NCBI GenBank assembly: GCA_007115705.1
Contig: QXEO01002089.1
Span: 869,598-933,597 of the forward strand
Direction of reading: 5' to 3'
Source: Dactylis glomerata
Taxonomy: Eukaryota > Streptophyta > Magnoliopsida > Poales > Poaceae
DNA length: 64,000 bases
In this document: positions 12,144 through 25,744 of the stretch, in pieces
Position numbering within the stretch: the first letter of the stretch is position 1
Layout: the number at the start of each line of letters is the position of its first letter
The notes under the pieces: model-generated
The model's input: the letters and a program-made list of their open reading frames with translations, nothing else
Told to the model about the DNA's origin: nothing
Database searches by the model: none
Program-made: the position numbers and the translations under genes

Positions 12144-12311
12144 TTCAGCAAAACAAAAGTAAACAAGTAAAAACAACTACCAAGGATTCTGATTTTTTTG
12201 GGTTTTTGATATAAAAAGCAATACAGGTAAAATAAAATAAAATAAAGCAAACAAATAACAAAGTAAAGAATGTGTGTGCGAAGAACTCCCCTCGCAGAAG
12301 TCTTCTCTTCC

Positions 12312-12329
12312 TCCCCGGCAACGGCGCCA
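12312..12329 (-). other. Primer binding site of element B (tRNA-Asp)
   Basis: Minus strand TGGCGCCGTTGCCGGGGA, a perfect 18-base match to the complement of the plant tRNA-Asp 3' end. Confidence 0.85.
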
Positions 12330-12339
12330 GAAAAAGAGC

Positions 12340-14039
12340 TGCTACTTGGTGGTGATGGCGCCAGAAAAGAGCTGATGCCTAGTTGATGTGGAAGCAGACG
12401 TCCTTGTGCGTGGTGATTGACCAGCCCGTTGGGAACCCCAAGAGGAAGGTATGATGAGTGTAGCAGCTAGTTTTCCCTCAGTTAAGAAACCAAGGTTTAA
12501 TATCGGTCAGGAGAGGAGAGACAATGACGACTGAAGGTGATGCGGACCGGCTTAGTAACACTCCAACAAGGGCGCCGTTAACGATACTTATTGACTTGTC
12601 TTCAGCCAGTAGCAACGCGGAACCTGCACACACACAAACAAATACTTTGTTCCCAACTTGCGATGAGGTTGTCAATCTCACCGGTTTGCTTGAAACAAAG
12701 GTTATGAGCGTATCGAGTGGAAAACAATATAGTATGCGAGTAAAGTAAACAGTGCGGGAAAAGTAAACAGGTGATTGCAATGTGATGTAAATAGGACCAG
12801 GGTCCACAGTTCACTAGTGGTGTCTCTCCATAGATAAAATAACATGCTGGGTAAACAAATTACAGTTGGGCAATTGATAGAATAGAGCTAACGTGATATG
12901 TCAAGAAGATCACTATGAGATTTACTCTGGGCATTACAACAAAATACATAGACCACCATCCAACTGCATCTATGACTAATAATCCGCCCCCGGGGATATC
13001 ATCCGAACACCCTAGAAGTATTAAGTTGCGAACAACAAATAATTGCATTAAGCAAAGTGTGTAATGTAAACAAAGCATATGCCCTTGAGCATATGAATGT
13101 TGTTTTCTCCCTAGTAGCAACAGCACAACTACCACCTTAGAGGTTTTTGTCACTCCCCGAGGTGAAATAGAGGCATGAACCCACTATCGAGCATAAATAC
13201 CCCCTCTTGGAGTCACTAGCAACTACTCGGCCAAGATAGCTACTAACAACGGAGAGCATGCAAGATCATAAACAACATAGAGATAACAAAAGATATAATT
13301 TAGTACAGCAACTTAATCATAAACACCAATATTCATCGGATCCCAACAAACCAACATCATAGAATTACAAAACGGTGATCTCTATCATGTATGGCAGCTC
13401 ATGAGATCTAAACATGAAGCACATGGTGGAGAAGACAACCATCTAGCTACTGCTATGGACCCATAGTCCAAGGTAGACTACTCACTCATTGCTCCGGAGG
13501 CAATCATGGCGATGAAGGAGACCTCTGGTGGCGATTCCCCTCTCCGGCAGGGTGCCGGGAAGAGCTTCTGGACCCTCCCGATCTTCGGGTCGACGGCGGC
13601 GGCGGATCACGATGTATTCTAGAAAACTGATCGGGTCTTTAGGTTTTTCTCGTCAGGGGGTATATGTAGGCGAAGGGGAGCTATCAGAGGAGGGGCCAGG
13701 CCTCCTCACACGGGCCCGGCGCGGCCAGGGGTAGGGCCGCGCCACCCCTATGTGTGGGGGCCACGTGGCCCCCCTCCGTCAGGTCTTCGGATGTTTGGGA
13801 GCTCCCCGGTGATATAAGACTTCAGGAACTTGTTTCGTCCAATTCCGAGAATATTTCCTGTGTATCACTTCTGGAACACAAAAACAGCAGAAAATAGGAA
13901 ACTGGCACTGTGGCACTTCGTTAATAGGTTAGTTCCGGAAAATGCATAAAAATGCCACTAAGTGTAACGAAACAATAGGCAAATGGTGTAAAAACAAGCA
14001 TGGAGCATCAAAAATTATAGATACGTTTGAGACGTATCA
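12340..14039 (-). repeat. 5' LTR of element B
   Basis: 1700 bp, TG...CA, highly similar to the LTRs of A, I and K. The terminal palindrome GATACGT/ACGTATC is intact. Confidence 0.88.
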
Positions 14040-14801
14040 ATCACAAATAACATAGAATTGATAAATCAGTAATCAACTTGACATAGTACTCAATATTCAT
14101 CGGATCCCAGCAAACAAAACATGTAGAATTACATAAAGATGATCTTGATTATGTAGGCAGCTCACAAGATCTAAACATGGATGCGCAGATTAGAGAAGAC
14201 AACCATCTAGCTACTTCTATGGACCCATAGTCCAAGGTAAACTACTCACGCATCACTCCAGAGCCAGGCATGGTGATGAAAAAGGCCTCTGATGATGATT
14301 TCCCTCTCCGGCAGGGTGCCGGGAAGAGCTTCTGGACCCCCCGAACTCGGGTTGATGATGGCGGTGGCTTATAGTACTTTTCGTGGATAGATGTTCGGGC
14401 CCTTAGGGTTTTCCCGATGAAGTGAATTTATAGGCGGAAGGGCAATGTCAGAGGGTGCCTGAGGGGCCGACACCAGGGCCTGGCGTGGCCAGGGGTGGGG
14501 CCGTGCCACCCTATGGTGTGGCCGCCTCCTAGCTCGGCTCTGTCTTCCCTTTGGACTCTGTCTTCGTGTTAGATAAATAGGAACTTCGGCTTTTGTTTCA
14601 TCCAATTCTGAGAATATTTCCTGTATAACTTTTCTGAAATACAAAAACAGCAGAAAACAGGAACTGGCACTGTGGCATCTTGTTAATAGGTTAGTTCCAG
14701 AAAATTCATAAAAATACCACAAAGTGTAAATAAAACATAAAGCAATTGGTGTAAAACAAGCATGGAGCATCAAAAATTATAGATACGTTTGTAACGTATC
14801 A
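14040..14801 (-). repeat. 3' LTR of element C (inner part)
   Basis: Matches the 5' LTR at about 39246-40008. It is cut on the left by B. The subfamily is diverged from A/B/I/K. Confidence 0.8.
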
Positions 14802-14818
14802 GCATCCCCAAGCTTAAC
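14802..14818 (-). other. Polypurine tract of element C
   Basis: Reverse complement AGTTAAGCTTGGGGATGC abuts the LTR. Confidence 0.65.
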
Positions 14819-17448
14819 TCATGCTCGTCCTCAAGTAGTTAAGTGATAACAAAATAATAATTTTTGAGGTGACATGCAGCCAACACAATCTTGATCAAAT
14901 CAATGTAAAGCATTGCAAGCTGAGATCAAAGTACTCTAAACATGGGCATAAAAGATATAATTCTAACTATAGAGCTTAGCAACCATGTTACAACATGAAA
15001 AGTAACACAAACAAAAGATCATGAATAATAATGCATTAAAAGTTATTTGTTTGTTTGGAGCGTAGAGAAAACATATTAAAGTGATATTCAGCTTGTCCCT
15101 CGTGGAGTAGCAAAACATAAATGCATAGGACACCTTCAAAGTTCAAAAGGGTGACTAGATACAAATAATTTGAGAACAAGCAATACCATAATCATGAATC
15201 AATCAATAATAAATTTTGGGACTATGCACATTATACTCAGAATGACAACTATGCTCTCTTAATCGGTGCATAAAGATAGAAGATGAAGACTCAACATAAA
15301 TGTAAAAATAAAGGCCCTTTCGTAGAGGGAAGCAGGGATTTACCATGTGCTAGAGCTTTTCATTTGTAAAATAGAGATAAAAAATTGTTTTGGGAGGTGG
15401 TTGTTCATGTCAACGAATGACAATAGGGTTCTTATTATCTTCCATACTAAACAAGTTGAGAGCGGTTCTGTGTTATTGAAAATAGGCATTTACATGCTCT
15501 TTTAATTAAGTTTGGCACTCCTCCCCACCTTTGCTTTCACAAACCATGGCTAACTGAATCCTCGGGTGCCTGCCAACGATCTCATACCATGGAGGAGTGC
15601 CTTTTTCCTTTTTTTTCTTTTTTTTTCAAGGTTACAATAGTCTGACCAGCTCTCTTGCAAAATTAGTGACGAGCAGATGAAGCATGCAAGTCGAGGGGTA
15701 CTGAATTTAATTTGGAAGATCCAACCACTACGTCCTCATGAGCTAAAAACAGTGTCACAAAATTAGAAGTATTTTGAAGGTTTTGAAAGATAGCACATGA
15801 AAATTTACTTGGAATGATTTGAAAATGCCATGCATAGGAATTTATAGTGGACTCTTTGGAAAAACTTTGGTTTTGGGGAGTTGGATGCACGAGTAGAGCT
15901 CATACTCAGTATAGGTGAAGGCTAGCAAAAGACTGGGAGCGACCAACTAAGAGAGCAATAACGGCCATAATCATGCATAGCGATAAAATATTATTAATCA
16001 AAGCATAAAGTCATATTACAAGTCAAAAACTAAATGATCATAGAAGCTTGAGGTGACTGTTTTATAGTCATAACATGGTGTGAGCATGCGCTAAGTCAAC
16101 CCAAATAAAGCATCAAAGGAGAATAACACAATATTATGCTTCTATAGGATAAAAACAACGCATGATTTATTTAATGGCACATTAAGCACTCTTAGTTATT
16201 TGAGACAAGTCATGCTACAATAATAACTACTAAGCATATAATCAAAATAATATCTAGCATGACATGCTAAATTCTAAGTCATAGTCTAAACAAGCTTCTT
16301 TTTGCACCACTATAAGCATGTAACATTTTACTCTTTTTCAACACCAATTAACCTATTTGAAACAACTCTCAAAGATAAAAATCAACAAAGAGCAGAGGTC
16401 TAAACACACCTAACTACAAAGAACTAACAAGTTCTGAACAAAAAAATAAAGGTGAAAAACAAAAGCTAAACAAATTACTAGCAAAAGAGAACACTCGCGG
16501 AACGATAAGAATGAAAACAAGAGTATTCTAGGCAATGAAAACGGAGTGTGTCTTCTCCAAAACAAATATGCTGGGGTCCAACCATTTATTACAGCAAACA
16601 AAAAAAAACTGAAAGCAAAAATAAAGAAGCTCCAAGAAAAACACATAGCACATAAAGTAATAAAAATATAGTGTCTTGAAAGATGACCTGATATTTTTGT
16701 TGATGAAGAAGGGGGTGCCTTGGGCATCCCCAAGCTTTGACGCTTGTACTTCTTGGATATTTCTTGGGGTGACATGGTCATCTCCAATCTTGAGCTTTTT
16801 CCCATCCTTCATCTCATCTCATCATTCTCCATTCCCTACACTTGAAAACTTCCTTCATACAAAACTTCACACAATTCTCATTAGCAACATTATTTTATGC
16901 AAGATAGTAGCTCCACTTTTGGTTCAGTTTTAACTCAAGTACAACAATAAAACATTAGCTACTGTAGCAACTTCTTCTAAAATCTCTTCCGATAAAAAAA
17001 AGCTCTTCCAATCAAAAGAACTCGAAAAGAAAGAGATCAAGAGGCAAATGCAAATAGTGGCAGAAATCTGTCAAAACAGAACAGCAGGTAAAGATCGATT
17101 TTTTTGAAAATCTTCTGTTGCTCAAATAGAAAAGTGCTCAAATAATAACCTAGGGAATGAGCACAAAAAATCGCAGATCAACATTCTGGGATTTTCACGA
17201 ATTTTTACAGCGAGGCGCAGAAATCTGTTTCTAGATAGCAACTTCCCCTAAATCTTACCTTCTTCCTATTAGAGGCTATTCTTGGCACAAAAACGAAATA
17301 AAAAGGATAAGGAGAGGTCATTACAGTAGTAACAACTTTCAAGACTCAAAAAAAGAAGAATTACTGAAAGAAAACATGGGTTATCTCCCAAGAGTGCTTT
17401 TCTTTAACGCCTTTGAGCTAGGCGCTGAAAGTAAGAATCACGTATTTT
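14819..17448 (-). other. Noncoding 3' region of element C (version 2)
   Basis: Collinear with I (32573-35076) and K (45104-47659), including the version-2 module (about 15340-15890), internal polypurine-like copies near 16727-16740, and the hairpin block (about 17383-17435). A run of T/C near 15600-15630 corresponds to the A-rich tract of I and K. No coding frame is conserved. Confidence 0.65.
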
Positions 17449-17695
17449 CAAGTGAAGAAGCATCAAGATCAATACCAGAAGTCTTTTCAACAAGGAATTC
17501 TATTTTATCCATATAAGTTTAGAAGATCCTTTTTCAACACTCGTGGGTTCACTACTTTCATCAAATGGGTTTTCAGGAATAATCCAATCAAAATTCTTTT
17601 CCAAAGCTTCCTGAATTCCTAAGAGTTTAAACTGTATTGGTATTTTGATTTCCTCCCCATTTTTGTGTTTGGTTTTGTTTACCTTTTCAAGTGTA
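17449..17695 (-). pseudogene. C-terminal part of the ~200-aa protein gene of element C
   Basis: Homologous to the C-terminal 80 residues of the K protein: the pattern IPIQFKLL...FDWIIPENPFDE...KGSSK is shared. It joins the N-terminal part (27824-28188) in frame across insertion D. A one-base loss near 17520 shifts the frame to an early stop; in the original frame it continues to a stop at 17449. So C's copy is broken by both a frameshift and an insertion. Confidence 0.7.
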
Positions 17696-18217
17696 TGATA
17701 CGTCTCAAAGGTATCTATAATTTTTGATGCTCCATGCTTGTTTACACACCATTTGCTTTGAGTTTTGTTACACTTCGTGGTGATTTTATGCATTTTCCGA
17801 AACTAACCTATTAACAAGATGCCACAGTGCCAGTTCCCTATTTTCTGTTATTTTTATGTTTCAGAAAAGTTACACAGGAAATATTCTCAGAATTGGACGA
17901 AACAAAAACCGAACCTCTTATTTTTACCGAAGCTTCGTGAAGACCAAAGATGAGACGGAGGGGGGACAGGGGCCAGGCTCACCACAGGGGGGGGGCGGCC
18001 CAGCCCCTGGCCGTGCCACCCCATGGTGAGCCCAGGTAGCCCACCCCCTAACGCTGCCCTTTCGCCTATAAACACCCCTCGATGGGAAAAACCTAAGGGA
18101 AGGATCGCTTTTCCTCGAACCATACTGCAAGCCGCCGCCATCGTCGAAACGAGATCGAGAGGATCTAGGAGCTCTTCCCGGCACCCTACCGGAAGCCTTC
18201 TCCACCACCATGGTCGC
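17696..18217 (+). repeat. 5' LTR of D, first part
   Basis: Starts TGATACGTCTCAAAGGTATC, so one arm of the terminal palindrome is mutated. The U3/TATA area (CCTATAAACACC near 18065) is included. It is interrupted by solo LTR E. Confidence 0.8.
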
Positions 18218-19880
18218 TGATACGTCTGCAACGTATCCATAATTTTTGATGCTCCATGCTTGTTTTCACACCATTTGCTTAGTGTTTCGTTACACTTCGT
18301 GGCATTTTTATGCATTTTCCAAAACTAACCTATTAACGAGATGCCACAGTGCTAGTTCCCTATTTTCTGCTGTTTTTGTGTTTCAGAAAAGTTACACAGG
18401 AAATATTCTCGGAATTGGACAAAACCAAAGCCAGCGTCCAGATATTTCACGGAGCTTCCAGAAGACCGAAGAGGAGACGGAGCCGGACCAGAGGGCGGCC
18501 ACACCACCAGGGGGCATGGCCCACCCTGGCCCACTCCATCCTGCGGTGTGGGCCTCCTGGTCCACCTCTGATGCCGCCCCTTCGCCTATAAAGACCCCCC
18601 GATGGGAAAAACCTAAATACCCGATCACTTTTCCAGAATACATCGTGATCCACCGCCGCCATCGACCCAAGATCGGGAGGGTCCAGAAGCTCTTCCCGGC
18701 ACTCTGTCGGAGAGGGAAATCACCACCGGAGGTCTTGTTTACCGCCATGCTTGCCTTCGGCGCGATGAGTGAGTAGTCTACCTTGGACTATGGGTCCATA
18801 GCAGTAGCTAGATGGTTGTCTTCACCACCATGTGCTTCATGTTTAGATCTCGTGAGCTGCCTTACATGATCGAGATCACCGTTATGTAATTATACATGTT
18901 GTGTTTGTTGGGATCCGATGAATATTGGTGTTATGATTGAGTTGATGTACTGAATTTTATCTTATGTTATCTCTATGTTTTTTATGATCTTGCATACTCT
19001 CCGTTGTTAGTAGCTATCTTGGCCGAGTAGTTGCTAGTGACTCCAAGAGGGGGTATTTATGCTCGATAGTGGGTTCATGCCTCTATTTAATCTGGGGGAG
19101 TGACAGAAATCTCTAAGGCTGTAGATGTGCTGTTGCTACTAGGGGGAAAACAACATTCATATGCTTGAGGGCATATGCTTTGTTTACATTACACACTTTG
19201 CTTAATGCAGTTATCTATTATTCGCAACTTAATATTTATGGAGTTCTCGGATTGATTCGCCACAAGTGGATTATTAGTCACAGATGCAGTTGGATGGCGG
19301 TCTATGTATCTTGTTGTAATGCCCAGAGTAAATCTCATAGTGATCCTCTTGACATATCATGTTATCTTTATTCTATCAATTGCCCAACTGTAATTTGTTT
19401 ACCCAGCATGTGTTATTTTATCTTATGGAGAGACACCACTAGTGAACTGTGGACCCCGGTCCTATTTTCTTTATATTGCTATCACCTGTTTACTTTACTC
19501 GCACTGTTTACTTTACTCGCACTGTTTACTTTACTCACATACTATTACTATTTTCCACTCGATACGCTCATTCCTTTGTTTACAGCAAACCGGTGAGATT
19601 GCCAACCTCATCGTAAGTTGGGAGCAAAGTATTTGGTTGTGTTGTGTGCAGATTCTGCGTTGCATCTGGCAAAGCAAAGCACTGGACGAGGCGCCTTATA
19701 AATTATCCGGAGCTGTCGCAAGCTAGCAAGCATCACGTTCAGTCGTTTGGCTTCTTCCCCTTTGGATTGATAAACCTTGGTTTCTTACTGAGGTAAAACC
19801 TTGCTGCTATATTCATCATACCTTCCTCTTGGGGTTCCTAACTGGACGGTGCTTTACATTATCAACACCGTGCCGCATCA
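18218..19880 (+). mobile_element. Solo LTR E
   Basis: A complete 1663-bp LTR (TGATACGTCTGCAACG...GCCGCATCA) flanked by a perfect 5-bp TSD GTCGC (18213-18217, 19881-19885). No interior remains: the product of LTR-LTR recombination. Its TATAAAG near 18591 is intact. Its subfamily is closest to J. Confidence 0.9.
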
Positions 19881-20881
19881 GTCGCCTCCAAAATGATGTG
19901 TGAGTAGTCTACCTTGGACTACGGGTCCATAGCAGTAGCTAGATGGTGGTCTCCTCTACCATATGTTTTATGTTTAAATCTTGTGAGCCGCCCTACATGA
20001 TCAAGATCATCTTTATGTAATCATACATGTTGTGTTTGTTGGGATCCGATGAGTATTGTTACTATGTCAAGTTGATGTGCTGAATCATATATCTTTATGT
20101 TATCTATATGTTGTTTATGATCTTGCATGCTCTCCGTTGCTAGTAGATATCTTGGCCGAGTAGATGCTAGTGACTCCAAGAGGGAGTATTTATGCTCGAT
20201 AGTTGGGTTCATGCCTCTATTTAATCTGGCGGAGTGACAAAAATCTATAAGGTTGTAGATGTGTTGTTGCCACTAGGGAGAAAACAACATTCTTGTGTCC
20301 AAGGACATTTGCTTTGTTTACTTTACGCATTTGCTTAATGCAGTTATCTGTTGTTTGCAACTTAATACTCAAGGGGTAATCGGACGACCCCCGCGAGTGG
20401 ATTATTAGTCATAGATGCAGTTGGATTACGGTCTACATATTTTTTCATAATGCCCAGAGTGAATCTCATAGTGATCCTCATGACATATGTATGTTATCTT
20501 TATTCAATCAATTCCCCAACTGTAATTTGTTTACCCAGCATGTTGTTATTTATTTTATGGAGAGACACCACTAATGAACTGTGGACCCCGATCCAATTTC
20601 CTTTACATTGCTATACCGTTGTATTTTACTCGCACTGTTTACTTTCTTGTCCTTTTACCACTCGATACGCTCAATCCTTTGTTTATAGCAAACCGGTGAG
20701 ATTGACAACCTCATCGTAAGTTAGGAGCAAAGTTCTTGGTTGTGTTGTGTGCAGGTTTCACATTGCTGCTAGGTAAAGACACACCAGCAATATTCCTGGC
20801 ACCATTGTCCGGAGTGTCACAAAGCTAGCAAGCATCACCTTCTGAAGTTTGGCTTTCTCCTACTGGTTCGATAAACCTTGG
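19881..20881 (+). repeat. 5' LTR of D, second part
   Basis: Continues the D LTR after the E TSD, to ...ATAAACCTTGG, where F is inserted. About 130 bp of LTR end is missing. Confidence 0.75.
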
Positions 20882-21604
20882 TGTTGGCACGTAAAAACTG
20901 CCGCGTAACACCGAGATAATTGTCATGCTTTCGTGACGACGAACGGGTGCTTTCTGAGCAAAGCAACAAAGATCCCCTCACTTTTGTGGAGGAGAGACGA
21001 TCGCTTTTCAGCGCAAAGCGGTAAAGATTTTATCAAACCCTAGGGCTGCTAAGGCTCAGCAGAGACGAACAATAAAAAAAAAGAAATAAAGAAACAAAGG
21101 TAAAAAAGTAGATGCGTATATTGATAGATTCGATTGTCCCTGTTCCTCAATCGGCCGTGGCCTTTATATAGGCGCTGGACTTCGCTTGTGCGGTTACGAA
21201 ACTCTAAAACCGAAACAGAATAAAACCTATCCTTCCGTGATTCGGTTGCTGTCTAGAAGCAATGGCTGCCTAACTTATTTGCTAGCGTGGTCACGTATAA
21301 ACGGGTACCAAGAAATAATATAATATTCCGGCAAGGATGCTAATGATACCCGATAATGATTCAATCTTATAGCTGTACGTGCATGTACTCGTCGCCTTTG
21401 CCACTTCTCTCGAAAAATCCCTCAGCTTGATATATGCGGTAGAATAAGATCTGTTCTTGGCAGCAACGCTAGCTTAACAACTCGTAGCAATTTGTCCATG
21501 CAAAATACCTGTGTAACACTTCATCAATGTAAATTGATTAGCTTAATCAATAATTAAAATAATTTGGCCCATAAATACCTAATAGCCAAATTATGTATTT
21601 AACA
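20882..21604 (-). repeat. 3' LTR of element F
   Basis: 723 bp, TGTTGGCACG...ATTTAACA as read on the plus strand. Its first 500 bp are repeated at 26423-26937 with moderate divergence. A TATA-like TATATAGGC lies near 21174. Confidence 0.75.
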
Positions 21605-21621
21605 CATGCCCCCCTGTTTTT
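21605..21621 (-). other. Polypurine tract of element F
   Basis: The reverse complement is an A/G tract, AAAAACAGGGGGGCATG, directly next to the LTR. Confidence 0.7.
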
Positions 21622-23439
21622 GGTACAATTGTATTTATCAAAAACATAACAATACTTCAGGACGATGTTGATTAGTTCACCGGCCATATATTCGCTTAAG
21701 GCGATGTTTAAGGCAACACATTGACAAACCTTTTGTTCTACTAAAGGCGATGTTCATAACACATCGGCCAAATTTTCATAGGGCGATATGAATAATATAT
21801 CGGCCAAATTTTGTTTGGGTTGATACCTGAAATAATGGTTACCTTAGGATGATATTGATCGCTTCACCAACTGTTATTAATCAAGGTAATGTCCAAAGAA
21901 CACACCTGTCAAATTTCTTAGGGCGGTACATGAAAGAATATATCAGCCAACTTACAATAATACTTGAAATAATGTATCAGCCATAATACCTTCAAGCATC
22001 CTGCCACACGCTAGCTAGGATAACAATTTTTAAAAATAATTGAAAGCTTTGCACAACCTCTCTCCCTGCAAGATTGTATAAAATATGAATTTCCAGAGAC
22101 AGTCTATGCAACTCTATATGGAATTTCCCAAGTCGGCAACCATTTGCCGAATTTTATATTTTTATTCTCAATATAGGTTACACTTCTTTTAGTGCCGGAA
22201 GCAATCTTCTAACAAAGTCGGCTAACAAAACTCACTGTTTTTAAACAGCAAACGTATCTCATGAGCCGACTTATGTGTTCTGTGCATTCCTTCATTCACT
22301 TTACCCATAGCTAATCTAGACTGATCAGAATCCAAGCAATTTAAAATAAGGTATCAATCATTTGGCGATACAATTCACTTATTCATCAAAGTGTATTTGA
22401 AAGATTATTGCCGAATGTTCCTATCTCTATCAGACTTGGATCCTTCTAAAAACTAATTAGAGGTACTCTCCAATCAGCTGGTTCTAAACTACTTATGATT
22501 CGATTATTTGCAACTCATGTACCGAATCAGGATTGCCATGTACTACTAGTTGCTAGCTGCCCCATGATGAGCTGCACCATGCATTTAACGTTCTATATAA
22601 AGTACTACTTCTACATGTTGTACGAAACTAAAATACTATAACACATGTATTCTTTTTCTAAATCAGCTAGCATCGGCCTTTGTAATGTAAATAATCTTCA
22701 TTTGCTATTGTGGTAACCTGATGTTTGCTGGGCTAAGCAATTAGCTCTAGAATTTTCTCCTCTAGCTATTTGATGCAAAGTGATCATATCAGGAGACTTA
22801 ACTATAACTAAACATCGGTCCAAGTAGCTACTTAGTAATCCAACAAAATATTGAAATTCACTTTTAATTTGTTGTACTTACCATAAGCGAATCCCAAAAG
22901 CATATATATCCTTTACATCCATGTCTATCAAATTTTGTAAACCAAACTGTAAAGCTTCATACTCAGCTTGGCTATATACAAGGATATTTTAAGTGGACCG
23001 ATGTTTTATAAACAACATTGTTGGGTGAAATTAAAACAATAAAATCGGCAATACCCCTAATATCATGCAACGATTTATATGCAAAGTGTTATTCTATTTT
23101 CATAGAATCCTATCACTAAGAATCGGTTGTTGTACACATATACTAAAAAGTAGATAATGCAGAACTATTGTACATGCAATACTGTTCAATAAACACATAC
23201 CAATTTTATTTTATTTTTTGCTTTGGGCAAGTGACGTCCTGGATATGCAATGATATACTCCTTCTCGTCATCTTCTTTCATGCATATCGCTCTTTTCGGA
23301 ACGATGCAATCTTCATTACGTCTTTGTGTCCACTTAACACTAGCATCGGTCAAACATATTATCTCACTGTGTTGCAAATCAACCGATGCCTCTATAAATG
23401 AGATGCATGGCGTATTATCCTCCTTGATTAACATCCATA
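21622..23439 (-). other. Noncoding interior of element F
   Basis: About 1.8 kb, AT-rich, with no supported frame on either strand. Repeated short motifs with ATCGGCCAA and GGCGATGTT occur at 21680-21990. Short ORFs at 23168-23452 are not supported. Confidence 0.5.
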
Positions 23440-24351
23440 TCAGTAGGTGCATCTATATTTTTTTTCACAATTTTGAGCAGCAACTATGTCATCCACATTT
23501 TTATTTATCTCCGTCGTGATGAGCTTCTTCCTCCAAGTCATGTTTGGAGGCACCATAGGTGTATCTCGCCTGAACAATTCATCGCGCTTCTTTAAAGTTA
23601 TATCTTCTTTGATTTCCGAAGCTCGCAGTCGCTGTACCCGCCGTTTCTGAGTGTGTGTGAGTCCTGTCGGGCACCACTGAGGTCGTGGTTTGATTCTTGG
23701 TCCAACTGACTTCATTCTGCTGTCCCCCAAGTTTCTCGGTCTATACTTACATACTGTAGCTTTTGGGGCAAATATTTTTTCCCTGACCGAAAGAACCATC
23801 TGCTGATCAAACACCTGACTAGATTCAACTCCATGTCTTCCTCTGTTGCTTGAATCCCAACGTGTAGATGTGTTAGTGCTATACTTGAAACCCATTGGAG
23901 GCAAATTCTTGGAAGTTCCTGAGCTAATGCATCTCATGGCTGAATTGGTACATCTGTGAACTGAATCAAGTTTCTGACAAATACTAGATGACACAAGGAG
24001 TCCTTTGTCTCCACCATTGTGCAAGTTAAGATTAGAATTAGTCTCCTTTTCAAATTTATCAGATCCTGTTTGCGGTAGCTCTACACAGTTAGCATCCTCT
24101 TCTGTACAAACAATCTCTTTCTGTACTGACACTTTTTCAACATCGCTGCTTGTTTCTGCACTATTAACAGCACCTTCAGATGATTGGTGTTCTCCCAGTT
24201 TTATACCATAAGCAGCTTTACCATTATCTTTAACTTTCACGCTGCTTCCCGTGAATAAATTAGATAATGCATCAGCCGACTTACCAAAACTTGCAGGTAC
24301 AACATCTTTCTCTGGACATGTCTGAACACCAGGCTCTAAATCAACATGCAA
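23440..24351 (-). pseudogene. Tat-type gag-region remnant, 3' part
   Basis: Open for about 300 codons but without a credible own start. The conserved core is near the C-terminal third: PQWCPTGLTHTQKRRVQRLR, then MVPPNMTWRKK. I associate this with the region after Gag in Tat/RIRE2-like plant elements, where W-x-P-x-GL(T)-x-x-QKRRVQRLR is typical. It is preceded in another frame by the segment at 24459-25520, so at least one frameshift near 24380-24550 separates them. Assignment is from recall of family motifs. Confidence 0.5.
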
Positions 24352-24458
24352 GCTAGTACCTTTTTCTGCATTAATCTTAGTGAAGCCACGCTCAATTCCA
24401 TCATGTGCTTCCGCATGACTTGCACGTTTTATCGGTACCCACTTAAATTTCTGACCAT

Positions 24459-25520
24459 CTATATAAACTGTGCCATCTGCATTTTGCCTTGAACTTCTAG
24501 AGACCGGCTTCCCATCATTGCCACAAATACCAGTAGCATCACGTGATCTAACCTCTGGATTAAACAGAGCTCTTTTTTATGAAAATGTGGCCTAGGCATA
24601 AGCCTCGACGGAATCCATCCCGGTTGAAAACACGTTTTTGTTTCTGTAGGATACAGCGTCCACGAAAGCTGTGCAGGATACATATGAGACAAACAACCCC
24701 AGTATGTCGGTGCCACTGAAAAATATGGTGGCTGTTTATACTGATTTTCTCGCCCATGCTCATGCCCCCCGGGTTGAGAAGGAGACCTAAGACGTTTAGC
24801 ACCTTCAAGCCGACTAAACACATTGTTGGCCTTATCCGAAGTGTATTTGTCCAACAATTTCTGAACATTCGGCTTTGGTCTTGGAGCCAATTTTCTCTTT
24901 CTTTCGTCAACTTTCTGCACTCCTATTTCTGGACTTTTCGGTTTGATCATCCTCGGTGCAGCATTATCGTCAATGGCAACATTTTTCTCTTTGGTAGATT
25001 CAGTCTGATCTGACCGAATAAGTATTTTCTTGTTCTTAAAGTCAATCGCATCAGTAGGAAAAGGATTTATATCAACTTTTGTCGTAGGACTTTCTGTAAA
25101 TATCAATCGTCCATTATCACTGGCCGATTGCACCTCTTTAAAGATGTTGGGAGAGTTTGATGGTTGCATGACTTGAACAATATCTTGCCCTGCATCTTGC
25201 TGATTTTCCAACGTCTTGTCTTCCTTCCTTTTTTGATCATGTGCCTCTTCACTTTGATGCTCTTCTTCAACCAAAGATGGTTCGGCTAAATTTTCTTTTT
25301 GTTGATCCTCGTCAATTTCTTTGGCACGGAATTCATATGGCAACATGAAAGCTCCCTCACATCTAGAAAAATCAAGCACTGTTGTTTCACATTCACCATG
25401 TTCTTGCTCGACGAAGCTTGTATCTACCGGATTGACAAACTCGGCGCGTGTGTCCGACTTAGCTTTACCCAAATTTAATTCAGCTTGAACTAAGTCGGTC
25501 GTGGCAGATGTGGCAATCAT
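24459..25520 (-). pseudogene. Tat-type gag-region remnant, middle part
   Basis: 353 codons from ATG 25520. Residues 1-200 are acidic and low in complexity. Around 210-300 lies PKPNVQKLLDKYTSDKA followed by RPSQPGG-like and Pro/Tyr-rich sequence, which recalls the F-x-KLLxKY linker of Tat elements. The last 50 residues appear to be out of frame. No protease or polymerase motif is present. Confidence 0.45.
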
Positions 25521-25744
25521 CTTTTATTGATCTAACTTGGCACATGTATTGTCTAACCCGGCCTTATCCGAATTAGCTGTACTGATCGAGTCAACCTTTT
25601 TCTACTGGTTGGCTCCCAATAGCTCTGACTTCGACAAGCTTTTTTGCAAGATTTCCTATATAAATCAGCCCACTCTGATGATCTCCCCTCGAATCTTTCA
25701 GCATTTTTCGGCAATGACAATTGGGTGTTATCGAAATTCTGCAG

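Larger units (their letters stand above)
8293..14039 (-). mobile_element. Element B: Gag-protease non-autonomous Athila-like element
   Basis: The 5' LTR, primer site, gag and protease ORFs and the start of the 3' region are present. The 3' end is missing because A inserted at 8293; the rest should lie left of A. No reverse transcriptase or integrase follows the protease: the coding part ends in a stop at 10079, just before the shared 3' block. B inserted into the 3' LTR of C; the sequence after it (ATCACAAATAAC) continues that LTR, and ATCAC (14040-14044) is the expected TSD. Confidence 0.8.

Noticed and set aside
23168..23452. Small overlapping ORFs at the end of the interior of F
   Set aside because: Both strands open by chance in AT-rich DNA; no recognisable residues and no start context.
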